Shown: piece by piece, positions 18,019 to 27,669 of the stretch
How the letters are laid out: every line of letters starts with the position of its first letter
Numbering within the stretch: position 1 is the first letter of the stretch
Origin: Sphingomonas endophytica
GTDB lineage: Bacteria > Pseudomonadota > Alphaproteobacteria > Sphingomonadales > Sphingomonadaceae
Reading direction: 5' to 3'
Assembly (NCBI RefSeq): GCF_014199415.1
Contig: NZ_JACIJN010000011.1
Coordinates: 62,001-126,000 of the forward strand
Length of the DNA: 64,000 bases
Translations under genes and position numbers: made by a program
Notes under the pieces: model-generated
The model's input: the letters and a program-made list of their open reading frames with translations, nothing else
The model's database searches: none
Told to the model about the DNA's origin: nothing

Positions 18019-19418
18019 AGGGGGTCGCCACCGATATCGGCACGATCCACTTCGTCGGGATCGGCGGGATCGGCATGTCGGGCATCGCCGAGGTGATGCA
18101 CAATCTCGGCTACAAGGTGCAGGGCTCCGACGTCGCCGAGGGCTATGTGATCGAGGGGCTGCGCAAGCGCGGCATCGCCGTGACGATCGGGCATGACGCC
18201 GCCAATGTCGACGGCGTGGCGGTGGTCGTGACCTCGACCGCGGTGAAGCGCGGCAACCCGGAGGTCGAGGCGGCGCTGCGCAACCGCGTTCCGGTCGTGC
18301 GGCGCGCCGAGATGCTCGCCGAGCTGATGCGGCTCAAGTCGACCGTCGCGGTCGCGGGGACGCACGGCAAGACCACGACGACCTCGATGGTCGCGGCGTT
18401 GCTCGATGCCGGCGGGGTCGATCCGACCGTCATCAACGGCGGGATCATCAACAGCTACGGCTCGAACGCGCGGCTGGGCGCGAGCGACTGGATGGTGGTC
18501 GAGGCCGACGAGAGCGACGGCAGCTTCCTGCGGCTTGACGGGACGATTGTGGTCGTCACCAATATCGATCCCGAGCATCTCGACCATTATGGCAGCTTCG
18601 ACCGCGCCAAGAACGCCTATGTCGAGTTCGTCGAGAACGTGCCCTTTTACGGCGCGGCGCTGCTGTGCCTCGACCACCCGGAGGTGCAGGCGCTGATCCC
18701 GCGCGTCCGCGACCGGCGGATCGTCACCTATGGCTTCGCGGCGTCGGCGGACGTGCGCGGGGTCAATGTCACGCCCTATCCGGGCGGCAATCGGTTCGAG
18801 GCGCTGATCCGCGCGCGCGACGGTGACGTGCGCTCGATCGAGGGGATCGATCTGCCGATGCCGGGGCGGCACAACGTCCAGAATGCGCTCGCCGCGATCG
18901 GCGTCGCGCTCGAGCTGGGGATCGACGATGCGACGATCCAGAAGGGGTTCGAGCGCTTCTCCGGAGTCAAGCGCCGCTTCACCAAGGTTGGTGAGGTAAG
19001 TGGCGCGACGATCATCGACGATTACGGGCATCATCCGGTCGAGATCCGCGCGGTGCTCGCCGCCGCGCGCGAGAGTGCGCAGGGGCGGGTGATCGCGGTC
19101 GTTCAGCCGCATCGTTACTCGCGGCTCGGCAATCTGATGGAAGACTTTCGCGGCGCGTTCAACGACGCGGATCAGGTGTATGTCACTCCGGTCTATGCCG
19201 CGGGCGAAGCGCCGGTCCCCGGTGTCGATGCCGAGGCGCTGGTCGCGGGGTTGCAGGAGCGCGGGCATCGCCAGGCGGCGGTGGTGGCGGACGCCGCCGC
19301 GCTCGCCGATGTGCTGGCGGGCGAGGTGCGCGCGGGGGATCAGGTGATCTGCCTCGGCGCGGGCGACATCACCAAATGGGCGGCCGGGCTGGCCGCCGCG
19401 ATCGGGGAACGCGCATGA
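18015..19418 (+). CDS. murC: UDP-N-acetylmuramate:L-alanine ligase
   Basis: MurC starts stem-peptide synthesis by adding L-Ala to UDP-MurNAc. The 467 residues show [14 protein letters not shown], the ATP loop [10 protein letters not shown] (Lys119), [24 protein letters not shown] and the C-terminal [10 protein letters not shown] and [11 protein letters not shown] 18015 overlaps the murG stop. Its own stop overlaps the start of a 66-residue ORF. Confidence 0.97.
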   Translation: MKGVATDIGTIHFVGIGGIGMSGIAEVMHNLGYKVQGSDVAEGYVIEGLRKRGIAVTIGHDAANVDGVAVVVTSTAVKRGNPEVEAALRNRVPVVRRAEMLAELMRLKSTVAVAGTHGKTTTTSMVAALLDAGGVDPTVINGGIINSYGSNARLGASDWMVVEADESDGSFLRLDGTIVVVTNIDPEHLDHYGSFDRAKNAYVEFVENVPFYGAALLCLDHPEVQALIPRVRDRRIVTYGFAASADVRGVNVTPYPGGNRFEALIRARDGDVRSIEGIDLPMPGRHNVQNALAAIGVALELGIDDATIQKGFERFSGVKRRFTKVGEVSGATIIDDYGHHPVEIRAVLAAARESAQGRVIAVVQPHRYSRLGNLMEDFRGAFNDADQVYVTPVYAAGEAPVPGVDAEALVAGLQERGHRQAAVVADAAALADVLAGEVRAGDQVICLGAGDITKWAAGLAAAIGERA

Positions 19419-19615
19419 CCAACTGGTTCGACGCCGCGATCAACTGGCAGAAGCAATTGCTCGACACCCAGCGCAGCGCGCTGGAGGCCGGTCGGCACGC
19501 CACCGATGCGGGCGCGGCGTTGATCGCAGCGCAGGAGGCGACGCGGCGGGCGGGCGAGGCGAACATGGCGGCGTGGCAGGCCTGGGCGCAACTGTGGCGG
19601 GCCGGGCCGTGGTGA
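19415..19615 (+). CDS. 66-residue ORF between murC and murB
   Basis: A short protein beginning [20 protein letters not shown] that is predicted to be entirely helical, amphipathic and Ala/Trp/Gln-rich, with no membrane span. Its start overlaps the murC stop (ATGA) and its stop overlaps the GTG of murB, so it fits the coupled-translation pattern of the cluster, the main reason to call it real. I recognise no established family. The Trp/Gln/Ala-rich helical composition faintly recalls phasin-like proteins, but that is only an impression. Confidence 0.7.
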   Translation: MTNWFDAAINWQKQLLDTQRSALEAGRHATDAGAALIAAQEATRRAGEANMAAWQAWAQLWRAGPW

Positions 19616-20625
19616 GCGCGCTCCCCGAGGTCCGCGGGCAACTGACCCGCCATGCGCCGCTCGCGCCGCTCGTCTGGTTCAAGGCGGGCGGGGCGGCGGA
19701 GTGGCTGTTCGAGCCCGCCGATGCCGACGATCTGTGCGCGTTCCTCGCGGCGCTCGATCCGGCGGTGCCGGTCATGCCGCTCGGGCTCGGCTCGAACCTG
19801 ATCGTCCGCGACGGCGGGGTGCCGGGCGTGGTGGTGCGGCTTGGCAAGCCGTTCGCGACCGCTACCGCGCTCGACGAGGTGACATTGCGCTGCGGGGGCG
19901 GGGCGAGCGGCATCCTCGTGTCCTCGACCGCGCGCGACGCCGGGGTCGCGGGGCTGGAGTTCCTGCGCTCGATCCCCGGTACGGTCGGCGGGTTCGTGCG
20001 GATGAACGGCGGCGCCTATGGGCGCGAGACCGCCGACGTGCTGGTCGAGGCCGAGGTCGTGTTGCGCTCGGGCGAGCGGCGGACGCTGGCGGCCAGTGCG
20101 CTGGCCTATACCTATCGCCATTCCGAACTGCCGCAGGGCGCGGTGGTGATCGCGGCCACCTTCCGTGGGCAGCCGGGCGAGCCCGCCGCAATCCAGGCGG
20201 AGATGGACCGGATCGCCGCCGCGCGCGAGGCGTCGCAGCCGCTGCGCTCGAAGACCGGCGGGTCGACCTTCAAGAACCCCGACGGGCACAAGGCATGGGC
20301 GCTGGTCGATGCCGCCGGGTGCCGCGGGCTGCGGCGCGGCGACGCGCAGGTCAGCGAGAAGCATACGAACTTCTTGCTCAACCTCGGTGCGGCGAGCAGC
20401 GCGGACATCGAGGCGCTGGGCGAGGACGTGCGCGCGCGGGTGAAGGCGGCGAGCGGCGTGGAACTGGAATGGGAGATACAAAGGGTGGGTTTGGTGGACG
20501 AGCTTAGCCCTCTCCCCTCTGGGGAGAGGGTTGGGAGAGGGGCCGAGGTCTCACCGAGACTGATCTCTCTGCGAGACACCAACCCCTCACCCCGACCCTC
20601 TCCCCAAGAGGGAGAGGGAGCATGA
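19612..20625 (+). CDS. murB: UDP-N-acetylenolpyruvoylglucosamine reductase with repeat-encoded C-terminal tail
   Basis: MurB reduces UDP-GlcNAc-enolpyruvate to UDP-MurNAc with FAD and NADPH. Family features are visible: FKAGGAAEWLFEP, the FAD-binding PLGLGSNLIVRDGG, the IPGTVGGFVRMNGGAYG stretch, the Tyr/Arg motif YTYRHSEL, and GGSTFKNPDGHKAW with the catalytic-region Ser. The GTG start at 19612 overlaps the previous stop. The normal domain should end near WEIQRVGL (about residue 294), but the frame continues for about 43 residues through a palindromic repeat (20504-20621), so the Ser/Pro/Arg-rich tail is encoded by the repeat. The stop overlaps the ddl start. MurB itself should be active; the tail's effect is unknown. 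Confidence 0.95.
   Translation: MSALPEVRGQLTRHAPLAPLVWFKAGGAAEWLFEPADADDLCAFLAALDPAVPVMPLGLGSNLIVRDGGVPGVVVRLGKPFATATALDEVTLRCGGGASGILVSSTARDAGVAGLEFLRSIPGTVGGFVRMNGGAYGRETADVLVEAEVVLRSGERRTLAASALAYTYRHSELPQGAVVIAATFRGQPGEPAAIQAEMDRIAAAREASQPLRSKTGGSTFKNPDGHKAWALVDAAGCRGLRRGDAQVSEKHTNFLLNLGAASSADIEALGEDVRARVKAASGVELEWEIQRVGLVDELSPLPSGERVGRGAEVSPRLISLRDTNPSPRPSPQEGEGA
20504..20621. repeat. Palindromic repeat, family D copy 1, inside the murB 3' end
   Basis: Left arm CCCTCTCCCCTCTGGGGAGA continuing GGG; right arm CCCTCTCCCCAAGAGGGAGA continuing GGG, with an inner GTCTCACCGAGAC palindrome-like core. It is related to the intergenic copy at 34219-34318, which shares the arms and the GTCTCACCGAGAC core. 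Here it is translated as the MurB tail, and its right arm forms the purine-rich region just before the ddl ATG. Confidence 0.92.
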
Positions 20626-21542
20626 CCTTGCACATCGCAGTCCTCATGGGCGGCTGGTCGGCCGAGCGTCAGGTGTCGCTCTCCTCGGGCAACGGCGTCG
20701 CCGATGCGCTTGAGTCGCTCGGCCATCGCGTCACGCGCATCGACATGGGGCGCGACGTTGCCGCGAAGCTCTCCGAAGCAAAGCCGGACCTCGTCTTCAA
20801 CGCGCTCCACGGCACGCCGGGCGAGGACGGGAGCGTGCAGGGCCTCATGGACCTGATGGGGCTGCGCTACACCCATTCCGGGCTCGCCACCTCGGTGATC
20901 GCGATCGACAAGGTATTGACCAAGCAGGTGCTGGTCCCCGCCGGCATCCCGATGCCCGGCGGGCGGATCGTGAAGAGCGCCGACGTGCACGACGCCGATC
21001 CGCTGCCGCGGCCCTATGTGCTGAAGCCGGTCAACGAAGGCTCGTCGGTCGGGGTCGCGATCGTTACCGATGCGGGCAATTACGGCAACCCGATCGCGCG
21101 CGACGCGACCGGGCCGTGGCAGGAGTTCGACGAACTGCTCGCCGAACCCTATGTCCGCGGGCGCGAGCTGACGACCGCCGTGCTCGGCGATCGGGCGCTC
21201 GGCGTCACCGAGCTGCGGCCCAAGTCGGGCTGGTACGATTATGACGCCAAATATACCGACGGGATGACCGACCATATCTTCCCCGCGGAGATCCCCGACG
21301 AGATCACGCAGGCGTGCATGGCGCTGGCGTTGCAGGCGCATCGCGTGCTCGGCTGCCGCGGCACCAGCCGCTCCGACTTCCGCTGGGATGACGAGCGCGG
21401 CGTCGACGGGCTGTTCCTGCTGGAAGTGAACACCCAGCCGGGGATGACTCCGCTCAGCCTCGTCCCCGAACAGGCACGGCACACCGGCATGAGCTATCCC
21501 GCGCTGGTGCAGGCGATCGTCGACCAGGCGATTGGGTCATGA
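20622..21542 (+). CDS. ddl: D-alanine:D-alanine ligase
   Basis: Ddl makes the D-Ala-D-Ala dipeptide used by MurF. The 306 residues belong to the ATP-grasp fold: GGWSAERQVSLSSG, ALHGTPGEDGSVQG, YTHSGLATSVIAIDK, VLKPVNEGSSVGV, and the C-terminal DFRWDD and LLEVNTQPGMTPLSL with the metal ligands. The start MTLHIAVLMGGWS is standard. The ribosome-binding region (GAGGGAGAGGGAG) immediately before ATG is the right arm of the palindromic repeat inserted in murB. The stop overlaps ftsQ. Confidence 0.97.
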   Translation: MTLHIAVLMGGWSAERQVSLSSGNGVADALESLGHRVTRIDMGRDVAAKLSEAKPDLVFNALHGTPGEDGSVQGLMDLMGLRYTHSGLATSVIAIDKVLTKQVLVPAGIPMPGGRIVKSADVHDADPLPRPYVLKPVNEGSSVGVAIVTDAGNYGNPIARDATGPWQEFDELLAEPYVRGRELTTAVLGDRALGVTELRPKSGWYDYDAKYTDGMTDHIFPAEIPDEITQACMALALQAHRVLGCRGTSRSDFRWDDERGVDGLFLLEVNTQPGMTPLSLVPEQARHTGMSYPALVQAIVDQAIGS

Positions 21543-22528
21543 GCCGCACGATCAAGCGCGGCGCGGCGCCGCCGGGTCGCCGCCCGACCCCGAACCGGCG
21601 GCGCGTGCCGAAGGCGTCGCTGGGCGACCGGCTGCTCGCCAAGATGCCGATCAGCGAGGACGCGCTGCGCAAGGCGGTGACGTGGACGGTGCTGGGCGGG
21701 GTCGGCGTCGCGACGCTGTTCGTCGCCAATCTGCTGGGCGTGCCGCAGGCGATCGGCGCGGGCGTCGCGGAGGCGGCGGGGCGGGCCGGCTTGCGCGTCG
21801 AACAGGTCGACATCACCGGGCTCAAGCGGATGGACCGCGAAACGGTCTATGCGGTCGCGCTGGAGGATCAGTCGTCGCGCGCGATGCTGCGCGTCGATCT
21901 GGAGCGCGTGCGCGAGCGATTGCTGGCCTATGGCTGGATTTCCGACGCCTATGTCGCGCGGCGGCTCCCCGACCGGCTGGTGATCCACATCACCGAACGC
22001 GAGCCGGCGGCGATTTGGCAGGACAAGGGGCAATTGACGCTGATCGACGCGACCGGGCGGCTGCTCGCGCCGGTCGCGCCGACGCATATGCCCGATCTGC
22101 CGCTCGTCATCGGTCCCGGCGCGAATCAGCAGGAGCCGGGCTATCAGGCGCTGCTCGCCGCCGCGCCTGCGCTGCGCCCGCGCATCCGCGCCGCGACCTG
22201 GGTCGGCAACCGCCGCTGGGACCTGACCTTCACCACCGGCGAGACGCTGGCGCTGCCGCAGGACGGCGCGCCGCAGGCGCTCATCAAGTTCGCGCAGATG
22301 GACGGCGCGGACCCGTTGCTCGGCAAGGGCTGGCTGCGCTTCGACCTGCGCGATCCCGCCAAGATGTATGCGCGCCGCGCCGGGCAGGACCAGCAACGGG
22401 TCGCGGACGACGGCCGCAACGACCCGCCCGCCGATGCCGCGGCGGCGACGGGCAACAACGTGATCGGCGACAACGACCGAACGATCGAGGCGCGCGCCGG
22501 GGAAGCGCTGCGTTCCGGCGAAGCATGA
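21539..22528 (+). CDS. ftsQ: Cell division protein FtsQ
   Basis: FtsQ links early and late divisome proteins. The 329 residues have a basic, Pro/Arg-rich cytoplasmic tail (about 45 residues), one membrane helix (WTVLGGVGVATLFVANLLGV), a POTRA domain (LRVEQVDITGLKRMDRETV) and the FtsQ beta-domain (VARRLPDRLVIHITEREPAA). The last 60 residues are Asp/Asn/Ala-rich and probably disordered. ATG overlaps the ddl stop; ftsA follows after 12 bases. Confidence 0.94.
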   Translation: MSRTIKRGAAPPGRRPTPNRRRVPKASLGDRLLAKMPISEDALRKAVTWTVLGGVGVATLFVANLLGVPQAIGAGVAEAAGRAGLRVEQVDITGLKRMDRETVYAVALEDQSSRAMLRVDLERVRERLLAYGWISDAYVARRLPDRLVIHITEREPAAIWQDKGQLTLIDATGRLLAPVAPTHMPDLPLVIGPGANQQEPGYQALLAAAPALRPRIRAATWVGNRRWDLTFTTGETLALPQDGAPQALIKFAQMDGADPLLGKGWLRFDLRDPAKMYARRAGQDQQRVADDGRNDPPADAAAATGNNVIGDNDRTIEARAGEALRSGEA

Positions 22529-22540
22529 GGGGGTAGAGCG

Positions 22541-23800
22541 ATGGCGAAGGTAGCACCTGACGGCCTGATTACCGCGCTGGACATCGGATCGTCCAAGGTA
22601 TCGGCGATGATTGCGCAGAAAGGCGACGGCGGCGAACTCAACGTGCTCGGCACCGGCCAGCGCGAGAGCCGCGGGGTCAAGCGCGGCTATATCGCCGACA
22701 TGGACGCCACCGAGGTCGCGGTGCGCGAGGCGGTCGAACAGGCGGAGCGGATCGCCGGCTTCAACATCGAGAATGTCTGGGCGGGTTTCTCGGCGGGCGG
22801 GCTGGTCAGCGACGAAGCGTTCATCGAGGCCGAACTCGGCGGGATGCGCATCGAACAGGCCGATATCGATGCCTTGCTCCACGAAGGCCGGCAGTCGATC
22901 GACCCGCAGGGCCGGATGGTGCTCCACGCGCAGCCGGCGCTCTACACGCTCGACGGGCTGACCGGGGTCAAGAAGCCGCTCGGGCTCCACGCCGACCGGC
23001 TCGGCGTCCACATCCATGTCATCGCCGCGGACGGCTCGCCGGTGCGCAACCTCGATCTGTGCGTCCGCTCCGCGCATCTGGAGGTAAAGTCGATCATCGC
23101 CGCGCCGGTCGCCACCGGGCTCGCCTGCCTGACCTTCGAGGAGCGCGACCTCGGCGTCGCGCTGGTCGAGATCGGCGCGGGGATCACCAACGTCTCGCTG
23201 TTCGCGGGGTCGATGCTGGTCGGGCTCAAGTCGATCCCGTTCGGCGCCGCGGACATCACCGACGACATCGCCTCCGCCTTCGGCACGACGCGGTTGCAGG
23301 CCGAGCGGATCAAATGCTTCCACGGCTCGGCCAACGCGTCTCCGCGCGACAATCACGAGATGGTGACGATCCGCGAGCGGACGCAGGAAGAGGATTCGGA
23401 GGCGTTGCAGATCACCAAGGCGGCGCTGATCGCGGTCATCCGCCAGCGGCTGGAGCATCTCGTCGGCGAGATTCAGAGCGCGCTCAAGGAACTCAAGTTC
23501 GAGGGGCCGGTTGGTCGCCAGGTGGTATTGACCGGCGGCGGTGCCGAACTGAAGGGCATCGCCGATTATGCCCAGCAGGCGCTGGGGCGGTCGGTGCGGA
23601 TCGGCCGCCCGCGCGGGCTGACCGGACTGCCGGAGGCGCATGCCGGACCGGGGTTCGCGACTCTGGCCGGGCTGGCGTTCTTCGCGGCGAGCGATCCAAT
23701 CGACCTGCGTGGCCTCGCGCCGACGCAGCAGATGGTCCACCGCCAGCGCGGGCTGCGCGGCTTCTGGAAGCTCGTGCAGGCCGCAAAGGCAAATTATTGA
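22541..23800 (+). CDS. ftsA: Cell division protein FtsA
   Basis: FtsA is the actin-like ATPase that tethers FtsZ to the membrane. The 419 residues show [13 protein letters not shown] (phosphate 1), the 1C domain ([20 protein letters not shown]), [13 protein letters not shown] (phosphate 2) and [13 protein letters not shown] (adenosine motif). The C-terminus ends [17 protein letters not shown], an amphipathic basic/aromatic stretch that fits the family's membrane-targeting helix. A GGGGTAGAG sequence precedes the start. Confidence 0.97.
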   Translation: MAKVAPDGLITALDIGSSKVSAMIAQKGDGGELNVLGTGQRESRGVKRGYIADMDATEVAVREAVEQAERIAGFNIENVWAGFSAGGLVSDEAFIEAELGGMRIEQADIDALLHEGRQSIDPQGRMVLHAQPALYTLDGLTGVKKPLGLHADRLGVHIHVIAADGSPVRNLDLCVRSAHLEVKSIIAAPVATGLACLTFEERDLGVALVEIGAGITNVSLFAGSMLVGLKSIPFGAADITDDIASAFGTTRLQAERIKCFHGSANASPRDNHEMVTIRERTQEEDSEALQITKAALIAVIRQRLEHLVGEIQSALKELKFEGPVGRQVVLTGGGAELKGIADYAQQALGRSVRIGRPRGLTGLPEAHAGPGFATLAGLAFFAASDPIDLRGLAPTQQMVHRQRGLRGFWKLVQAAKANY

Positions 23801-23915
23801 CGCGACAACGGGTTGGTTAACGGTGTTTCCTCTTCCACCGCGCGCCCGCATGTTGCACATCGGTGTAAATGGCCCGTTTGAACAGTGCGATGCGGGCGGA
23901 CGGAGTAATGTTGCG
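23797..23915 (+). promoter_or_regulatory. Leader and possible promoter of ftsZ
   Basis: A 115-base gap between ftsA and ftsZ, lower in GC than its surroundings. A TTGACG hexamer (23797-23802) overlaps the ftsA stop. TTGGTTAA (23813-23820) reads TTAACCAA on the other strand, which resembles the CtrA half-site TTAACCAT. A ribosome-binding stretch CGGAG lies at 23901-23905. No -10 element is convincing, so the promoter is inferred mainly from position. Confidence 0.35.
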
Positions 23916-25418
23916 ATGAGCATCGAATTCATCACGCCCGATCTCGACGACCTGACCCCGCGGATCACCGTGATCGGCGTCGGCGGGGCCGGCGGCAATG
24001 CGATCGCGAACATGATGCGCGCGGACGTGCAGGGCGTGAACTTCCTGGTCGCGAACACCGACGCGCAGGCGCTCAAACAGTCCGAGGCGGAGCAGAAGAT
24101 CCAGCTCGGCGCGAAGATCACCCAGGGGCTCGGCGCGGGCAGCCGGCCGGAGATCGGCCGCGCCGCCGCCGAGGAGACGATCGACGAGCTGTCGCGGCTG
24201 CTCGAAGGCAGTCACATGTGCTTCATCGCCGCGGGCATGGGCGGCGGCACCGGCACCGGCGCGGCCCCGGTCATCGCCAAGGCGGCGCGCGACATGGGCA
24301 TCCTGACCGTCGGCGTCGTGACCAAGCCGTTCAGCTTCGAGGGCAACCGCCGCTCGAAGTCGGCCGATGCCGGCATCGAGGAACTGCAGAAGTTCGTCGA
24401 CACGCTGATCGTGATCCCGAACCAGAATCTGTTTCTCGTCGCCAATGCGAACACCACGTTCAAGCAGGCGTTCGAGATGGCCGACGAGGTCCTGCAGCAG
24501 GGCGTGCGCGGCATCACCGACCTGATGGTCATGCCGGGCCTCATCAATCTCGACTTCGCCGACGTCCGCTCGGTGATGCAGGAGATGGGCAAGGCGATGA
24601 TGGGCACCGGCGAGGCGGAAGGCGACGACCGCGCGCTGATCGCGGCGCAGAAGGCGATCGCCAACCCGTTGCTCGACGGCGTGTCGATGCAGGGCGCCAA
24701 GGGCGTGATCGTCTCGATCACCGGCGGCGACGACATGCGTCTGCTCGAGGTCGACGAGGCCGCCAACCACATCCGCGAGCTGGTCGACCCGGATGCGAAC
24801 ATCATCTGGGGCTCGGCGTTCAACCCGGAGCTGGAAGGCAAGATCCGCGTTTCGGTGGTCGCGACCGGGATAGAGAGTGTCGGTCAGGCGACCGCACCCG
24901 CCGCCGCCAGCGCGCCGTCCGAGCCGCCGCGCACCTTCAGCTTCAACGCGCCGCGCCGCACCGATGCCGCACCGGCGCCGGTCGCCGCCGCGCCGGCCCC
25001 GACCCCCGCGCCGCAGCCGGTCGCCTATGAGCCGGCCGCCGCGGTGCCGCCGCAGCAGCCGAGCGGCGCCGCCGCCGGCGCGATGGCCGAGGGCGTGCCG
25101 CCCGCCAACGCCGGTGCGGGGATCGACCCGTCGCCCGCGCGTCCCGCCGAGGACGAGCTGGTGCTGGGTGCCGAGTCGCTGATGCCCGCGCCTGCCGCGA
25201 CTGCGCCGGCCGGCGACGCGCAGCGCCGCCGCTTCCTGTCGCCGGGCACGCCCGAGGAGGAAACGCCGGCACCCGCCGCGCCGCGCGTCAAGCTGGGCGG
25301 GACGCTGTTCGAGCGGATGCAGAACGCCACCCGCAACGCCGGTGGCCGCGCGGTCGAGGACGATGGGCGCGAGCCGGGCGATCTGCCGCGCTTCCTGCAT
25401 CGCCAGAACAACCAGTAA
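23916..25418 (+). CDS. ftsZ: Cell division GTPase FtsZ
   Basis: FtsZ is the tubulin-like GTPase that forms the Z ring. The 500 residues show [22 protein letters not shown], the tubulin signature [20 protein letters not shown] and the T7 loop [11 protein letters not shown] with the catalytic Asp. The globular domain ends near residue 320, followed by a Pro/Ala-rich linker of about 150 residues and the conserved C-terminal peptide [11 protein letters not shown] that binds FtsA and ZipA-type partners. The long linker is usual in alphaproteobacteria. The start [13 protein letters not shown] at 23916 is chosen; an in-frame upstream extension is antisense-free but non-conserved. Confidence 0.98.
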   Translation: MSIEFITPDLDDLTPRITVIGVGGAGGNAIANMMRADVQGVNFLVANTDAQALKQSEAEQKIQLGAKITQGLGAGSRPEIGRAAAEETIDELSRLLEGSHMCFIAAGMGGGTGTGAAPVIAKAARDMGILTVGVVTKPFSFEGNRRSKSADAGIEELQKFVDTLIVIPNQNLFLVANANTTFKQAFEMADEVLQQGVRGITDLMVMPGLINLDFADVRSVMQEMGKAMMGTGEAEGDDRALIAAQKAIANPLLDGVSMQGAKGVIVSITGGDDMRLLEVDEAANHIRELVDPDANIIWGSAFNPELEGKIRVSVVATGIESVGQATAPAAASAPSEPPRTFSFNAPRRTDAAPAPVAAAPAPTPAPQPVAYEPAAAVPPQQPSGAAAGAMAEGVPPANAGAGIDPSPARPAEDELVLGAESLMPAPAATAPAGDAQRRRFLSPGTPEEETPAPAAPRVKLGGTLFERMQNATRNAGGRAVEDDGREPGDLPRFLHRQNNQ

Positions 25419-25426
25419 TCCGATCG

Positions 25427-25459
25427 GCGGCGGGGCGCGGTTCGGCCGCGCACCGCCGC
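25427..25459 (+). terminator. Strong hairpin after ftsZ
   Basis: A 14-bp GC stem with one mismatch (GCGGCGGGGCGCGG against CCGCGCACCGCCGC) and a TTCGG loop, starting nine bases after the ftsZ stop. No T run follows. It probably marks the end of the dcw transcript or protects its 3' end. Confidence 0.6.
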
Positions 25460-25655
25460 TCAGGCTCGCTTCGTCGCAGGCGGGTCGGCCGCATCATTGC
25501 CGGTTCATGCCCGAGCGGCTCTATGGCGCGATGACCGAGCGTCCGTCCGCCCTCGTCGCCCCCGGGTCCGTGGTCGCGGACGCGGCGATCGCGTCGCCCA
25601 TATCCTTTTCCGGTCCGTCCGGCCCCGTCGCGGGCTGCGGCGGGGAGCTTTACGC

Positions 25656-27668
25656 ATGACCCATGTCCCTCGATCGCGATCGGGACGTTTCCACCTCGCC
25701 GGTTGCTTGGCGGTGGTGCTCGCCGCCGGCCCGCTGACGGGGGCGGGGCGTGCGGCGGCGCAGGAAGTGGTCGCGACGCCCAACCCCGATGCCGACCGGC
25801 TCGCCGATGTCGTGCGCAGGCTGGGGAGCGCGCCGCGCGATCTTTCCGCGTTGATCGAGGCGGGCGATCTGTCGTTCGCGCTGGGCGACGCCACCGCGGC
25901 CGCGGCGCTCTACAAGCGGGCCGAGGCGATCGATCCCAACAACGGCCGCGTGGAGGCGGGGATCGCGCGCATCCTCGTCAACGGCGAGCGGCCGGGCGAG
26001 GCGCTGCGCTATTTCGAGCAGGCGCAGCGCCACGGCGCGCCGATGCCGCAATATGCCGATGACCGCGGCCTCGCCTACGACCTGATCGGCGAGCAGGAGC
26101 GCGCCCAGCAGGATTACCGGCTAGCGCTGGCGCAGGGCGGGCGCGAGGCGGCCAAGGAGGACGAGATCCGTCGCCGGCTGGCGCTGTCGCTGGGCATTTC
26201 GGGGCGGCAGGAGGAAGCGCTGGCGCAGATCGAGCCGTTGCTGCGGCGCCAGGATCGCGGCGCGTGGCGCGCGCGGGCGTTCATCCTCGCGATGAACGGC
26301 GACGTTTCGGGCGCGAACAAGATCGCCACCAGCATGATGCCGCGCGGGATGGCCGGTGGGCTGGCAGCGTTCTTCCAGCGGCTGCCGACGCTCTCGCCGG
26401 TCGATCGCGCCTTTGCGGTCCATTTCGGCGAGGTCGCGCCGACTCCGGCGCGGCTCGCCGATGCGCGGATGGTCCCGCCGCTGACGCCGCTCGCCGGCAC
26501 GCCCGCGCGCACGCAGCTCGCTTCGGTGACGCCGACCGTCCAGCCGCTGCCCACGGCGCAGAAGAAGCTGTCGCGCAGCGAACAGCGCCGCCGCGACCGC
26601 GCCGAGGCGCAGCTGGCGGCGGCGAACACGCGCGCGCCGGTGCCGGCTCAGACCCCGACACCTGCGCCGGTCGTTGCCGCGGCCACGCCACGGTCGGTCC
26701 CGACGCCGACTCCGGCGCCGCAAATGGCCCGGACGCCGATTGCGACGCCGCAGCCGGAGTCGCAGCAGCCGGCCCGGACGGCTGCGAGTGCGCCGGTCGC
26801 GGTCGCGCAGACCCAGCCGCTTCCGACGCACCCGGTGACCCCCGCGCCGCAACTCGCCGCTGCGACCACCACGCCGCCGCAGCCGGCGGTGACGCACCGT
26901 GCCCCACCGTTGCGGGTCAGCCCGCCGCGGATCAGCGAGGATTCGATCCTCGCGCGGATCGTTGCGGGCATCTCGGTCCCCGCCGCCGAGCTGGGCGTCG
27001 CGCCGATGCCGGGCGCGCAGCGCGTGCCGGTGGTCGCCCCGCCGGCGCCCGCCGCCGCGACGCTCGACGAGGCCGCGCAGACCGCCGAGCGCAACGCGGC
27101 CGCGGACGAGCAGAAGCGCCCGAAGCTCGCCGCCGCCAAGCGCCTTTCGCAAAAGGCGGTCGCCGCCGCGGAGGAGCCGGAAGAGAAGCCCGCTGCGAAG
27201 CCACCCGGTCGGGCGGCGCGGGCCAAGGAACTCGCCGCTGAGAAGGGGCGCAAGCAGGTCGCTGCGGACGATAATGCGGAGAAGCCGGCCGCCAAGCCGC
27301 TCGATCGCAAGGCGCGCGCGAGGGAACTCGCCGCCGAAAAGGCCAGGAAGGAGGCTGCCGCCAAGGAAGCCGCCGAGAAGAAGGCCGCGCGCGCCGAGCC
27401 CGAGCGGATCTGGGTGCAGGTCGCCAGCGGCGCCAATGAGGGCGATCTGCCCAAGGCGTGGAAGAACGTGCAGGGCAAGGCCGACGCCTTGGCCGGCAAG
27501 CGCGCCTATTCGGTGTCGAACCGCGCCACCAACCGGCTGGTCACCGGCCCCTACAAGACCGAGGCCGAGGCGCGCGCGATGGTCAACACGCTCAAGAAGC
27601 AGGGATTGTCCGCCTTCACCTTCACCAGCGAGGCCGGGCAGAAGATGACGAAGCTGGGCGGCAAGTAA
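25656..27668 (+). CDS. Tetratricopeptide and SPOR-domain protein
   Basis: A 670-residue exported protein. A signal peptide ([24 protein letters not shown]) is followed by TPR-like helical repeats (residues about 55-220; [21 protein letters not shown]). Next come a long Pro/Ala/Thr linker and a Lys/Ala/Glu-rich segment with an internal duplication. The C-terminal SPOR domain ([20 protein letters not shown] to [13 protein letters not shown]) binds denuded septal glycan. The start at 25656 has a GGGGAG ribosome-binding site; the longer frame upstream is not conserved. Location after ftsZ and the SPOR domain suggest a role at the division site in the periplasm. Confidence 0.88.
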   Translation: MTHVPRSRSGRFHLAGCLAVVLAAGPLTGAGRAAAQEVVATPNPDADRLADVVRRLGSAPRDLSALIEAGDLSFALGDATAAAALYKRAEAIDPNNGRVEAGIARILVNGERPGEALRYFEQAQRHGAPMPQYADDRGLAYDLIGEQERAQQDYRLALAQGGREAAKEDEIRRRLALSLGISGRQEEALAQIEPLLRRQDRGAWRARAFILAMNGDVSGANKIATSMMPRGMAGGLAAFFQRLPTLSPVDRAFAVHFGEVAPTPARLADARMVPPLTPLAGTPARTQLASVTPTVQPLPTAQKKLSRSEQRRRDRAEAQLAAANTRAPVPAQTPTPAPVVAAATPRSVPTPTPAPQMARTPIATPQPESQQPARTAASAPVAVAQTQPLPTHPVTPAPQLAAATTTPPQPAVTHRAPPLRVSPPRISEDSILARIVAGISVPAAELGVAPMPGAQRVPVVAPPAPAAATLDEAAQTAERNAAADEQKRPKLAAAKRLSQKAVAAAEEPEEKPAAKPPGRAARAKELAAEKGRKQVAADDNAEKPAAKPLDRKARARELAAEKARKEAAAKEAAEKKAARAEPERIWVQVASGANEGDLPKAWKNVQGKADALAGKRAYSVSNRATNRLVTGPYKTEAEARAMVNTLKKQGLSAFTFTSEAGQKMTKLGGK

Positions 27669-27669
27669 C

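Noticed and set aside
21494..24121. An 875-codon open frame on the minus strand across ftsQ, ftsA and ftsZ
   Set aside because: It is fully antisense to three well-supported genes and has the composition of a GC-rich shadow frame.
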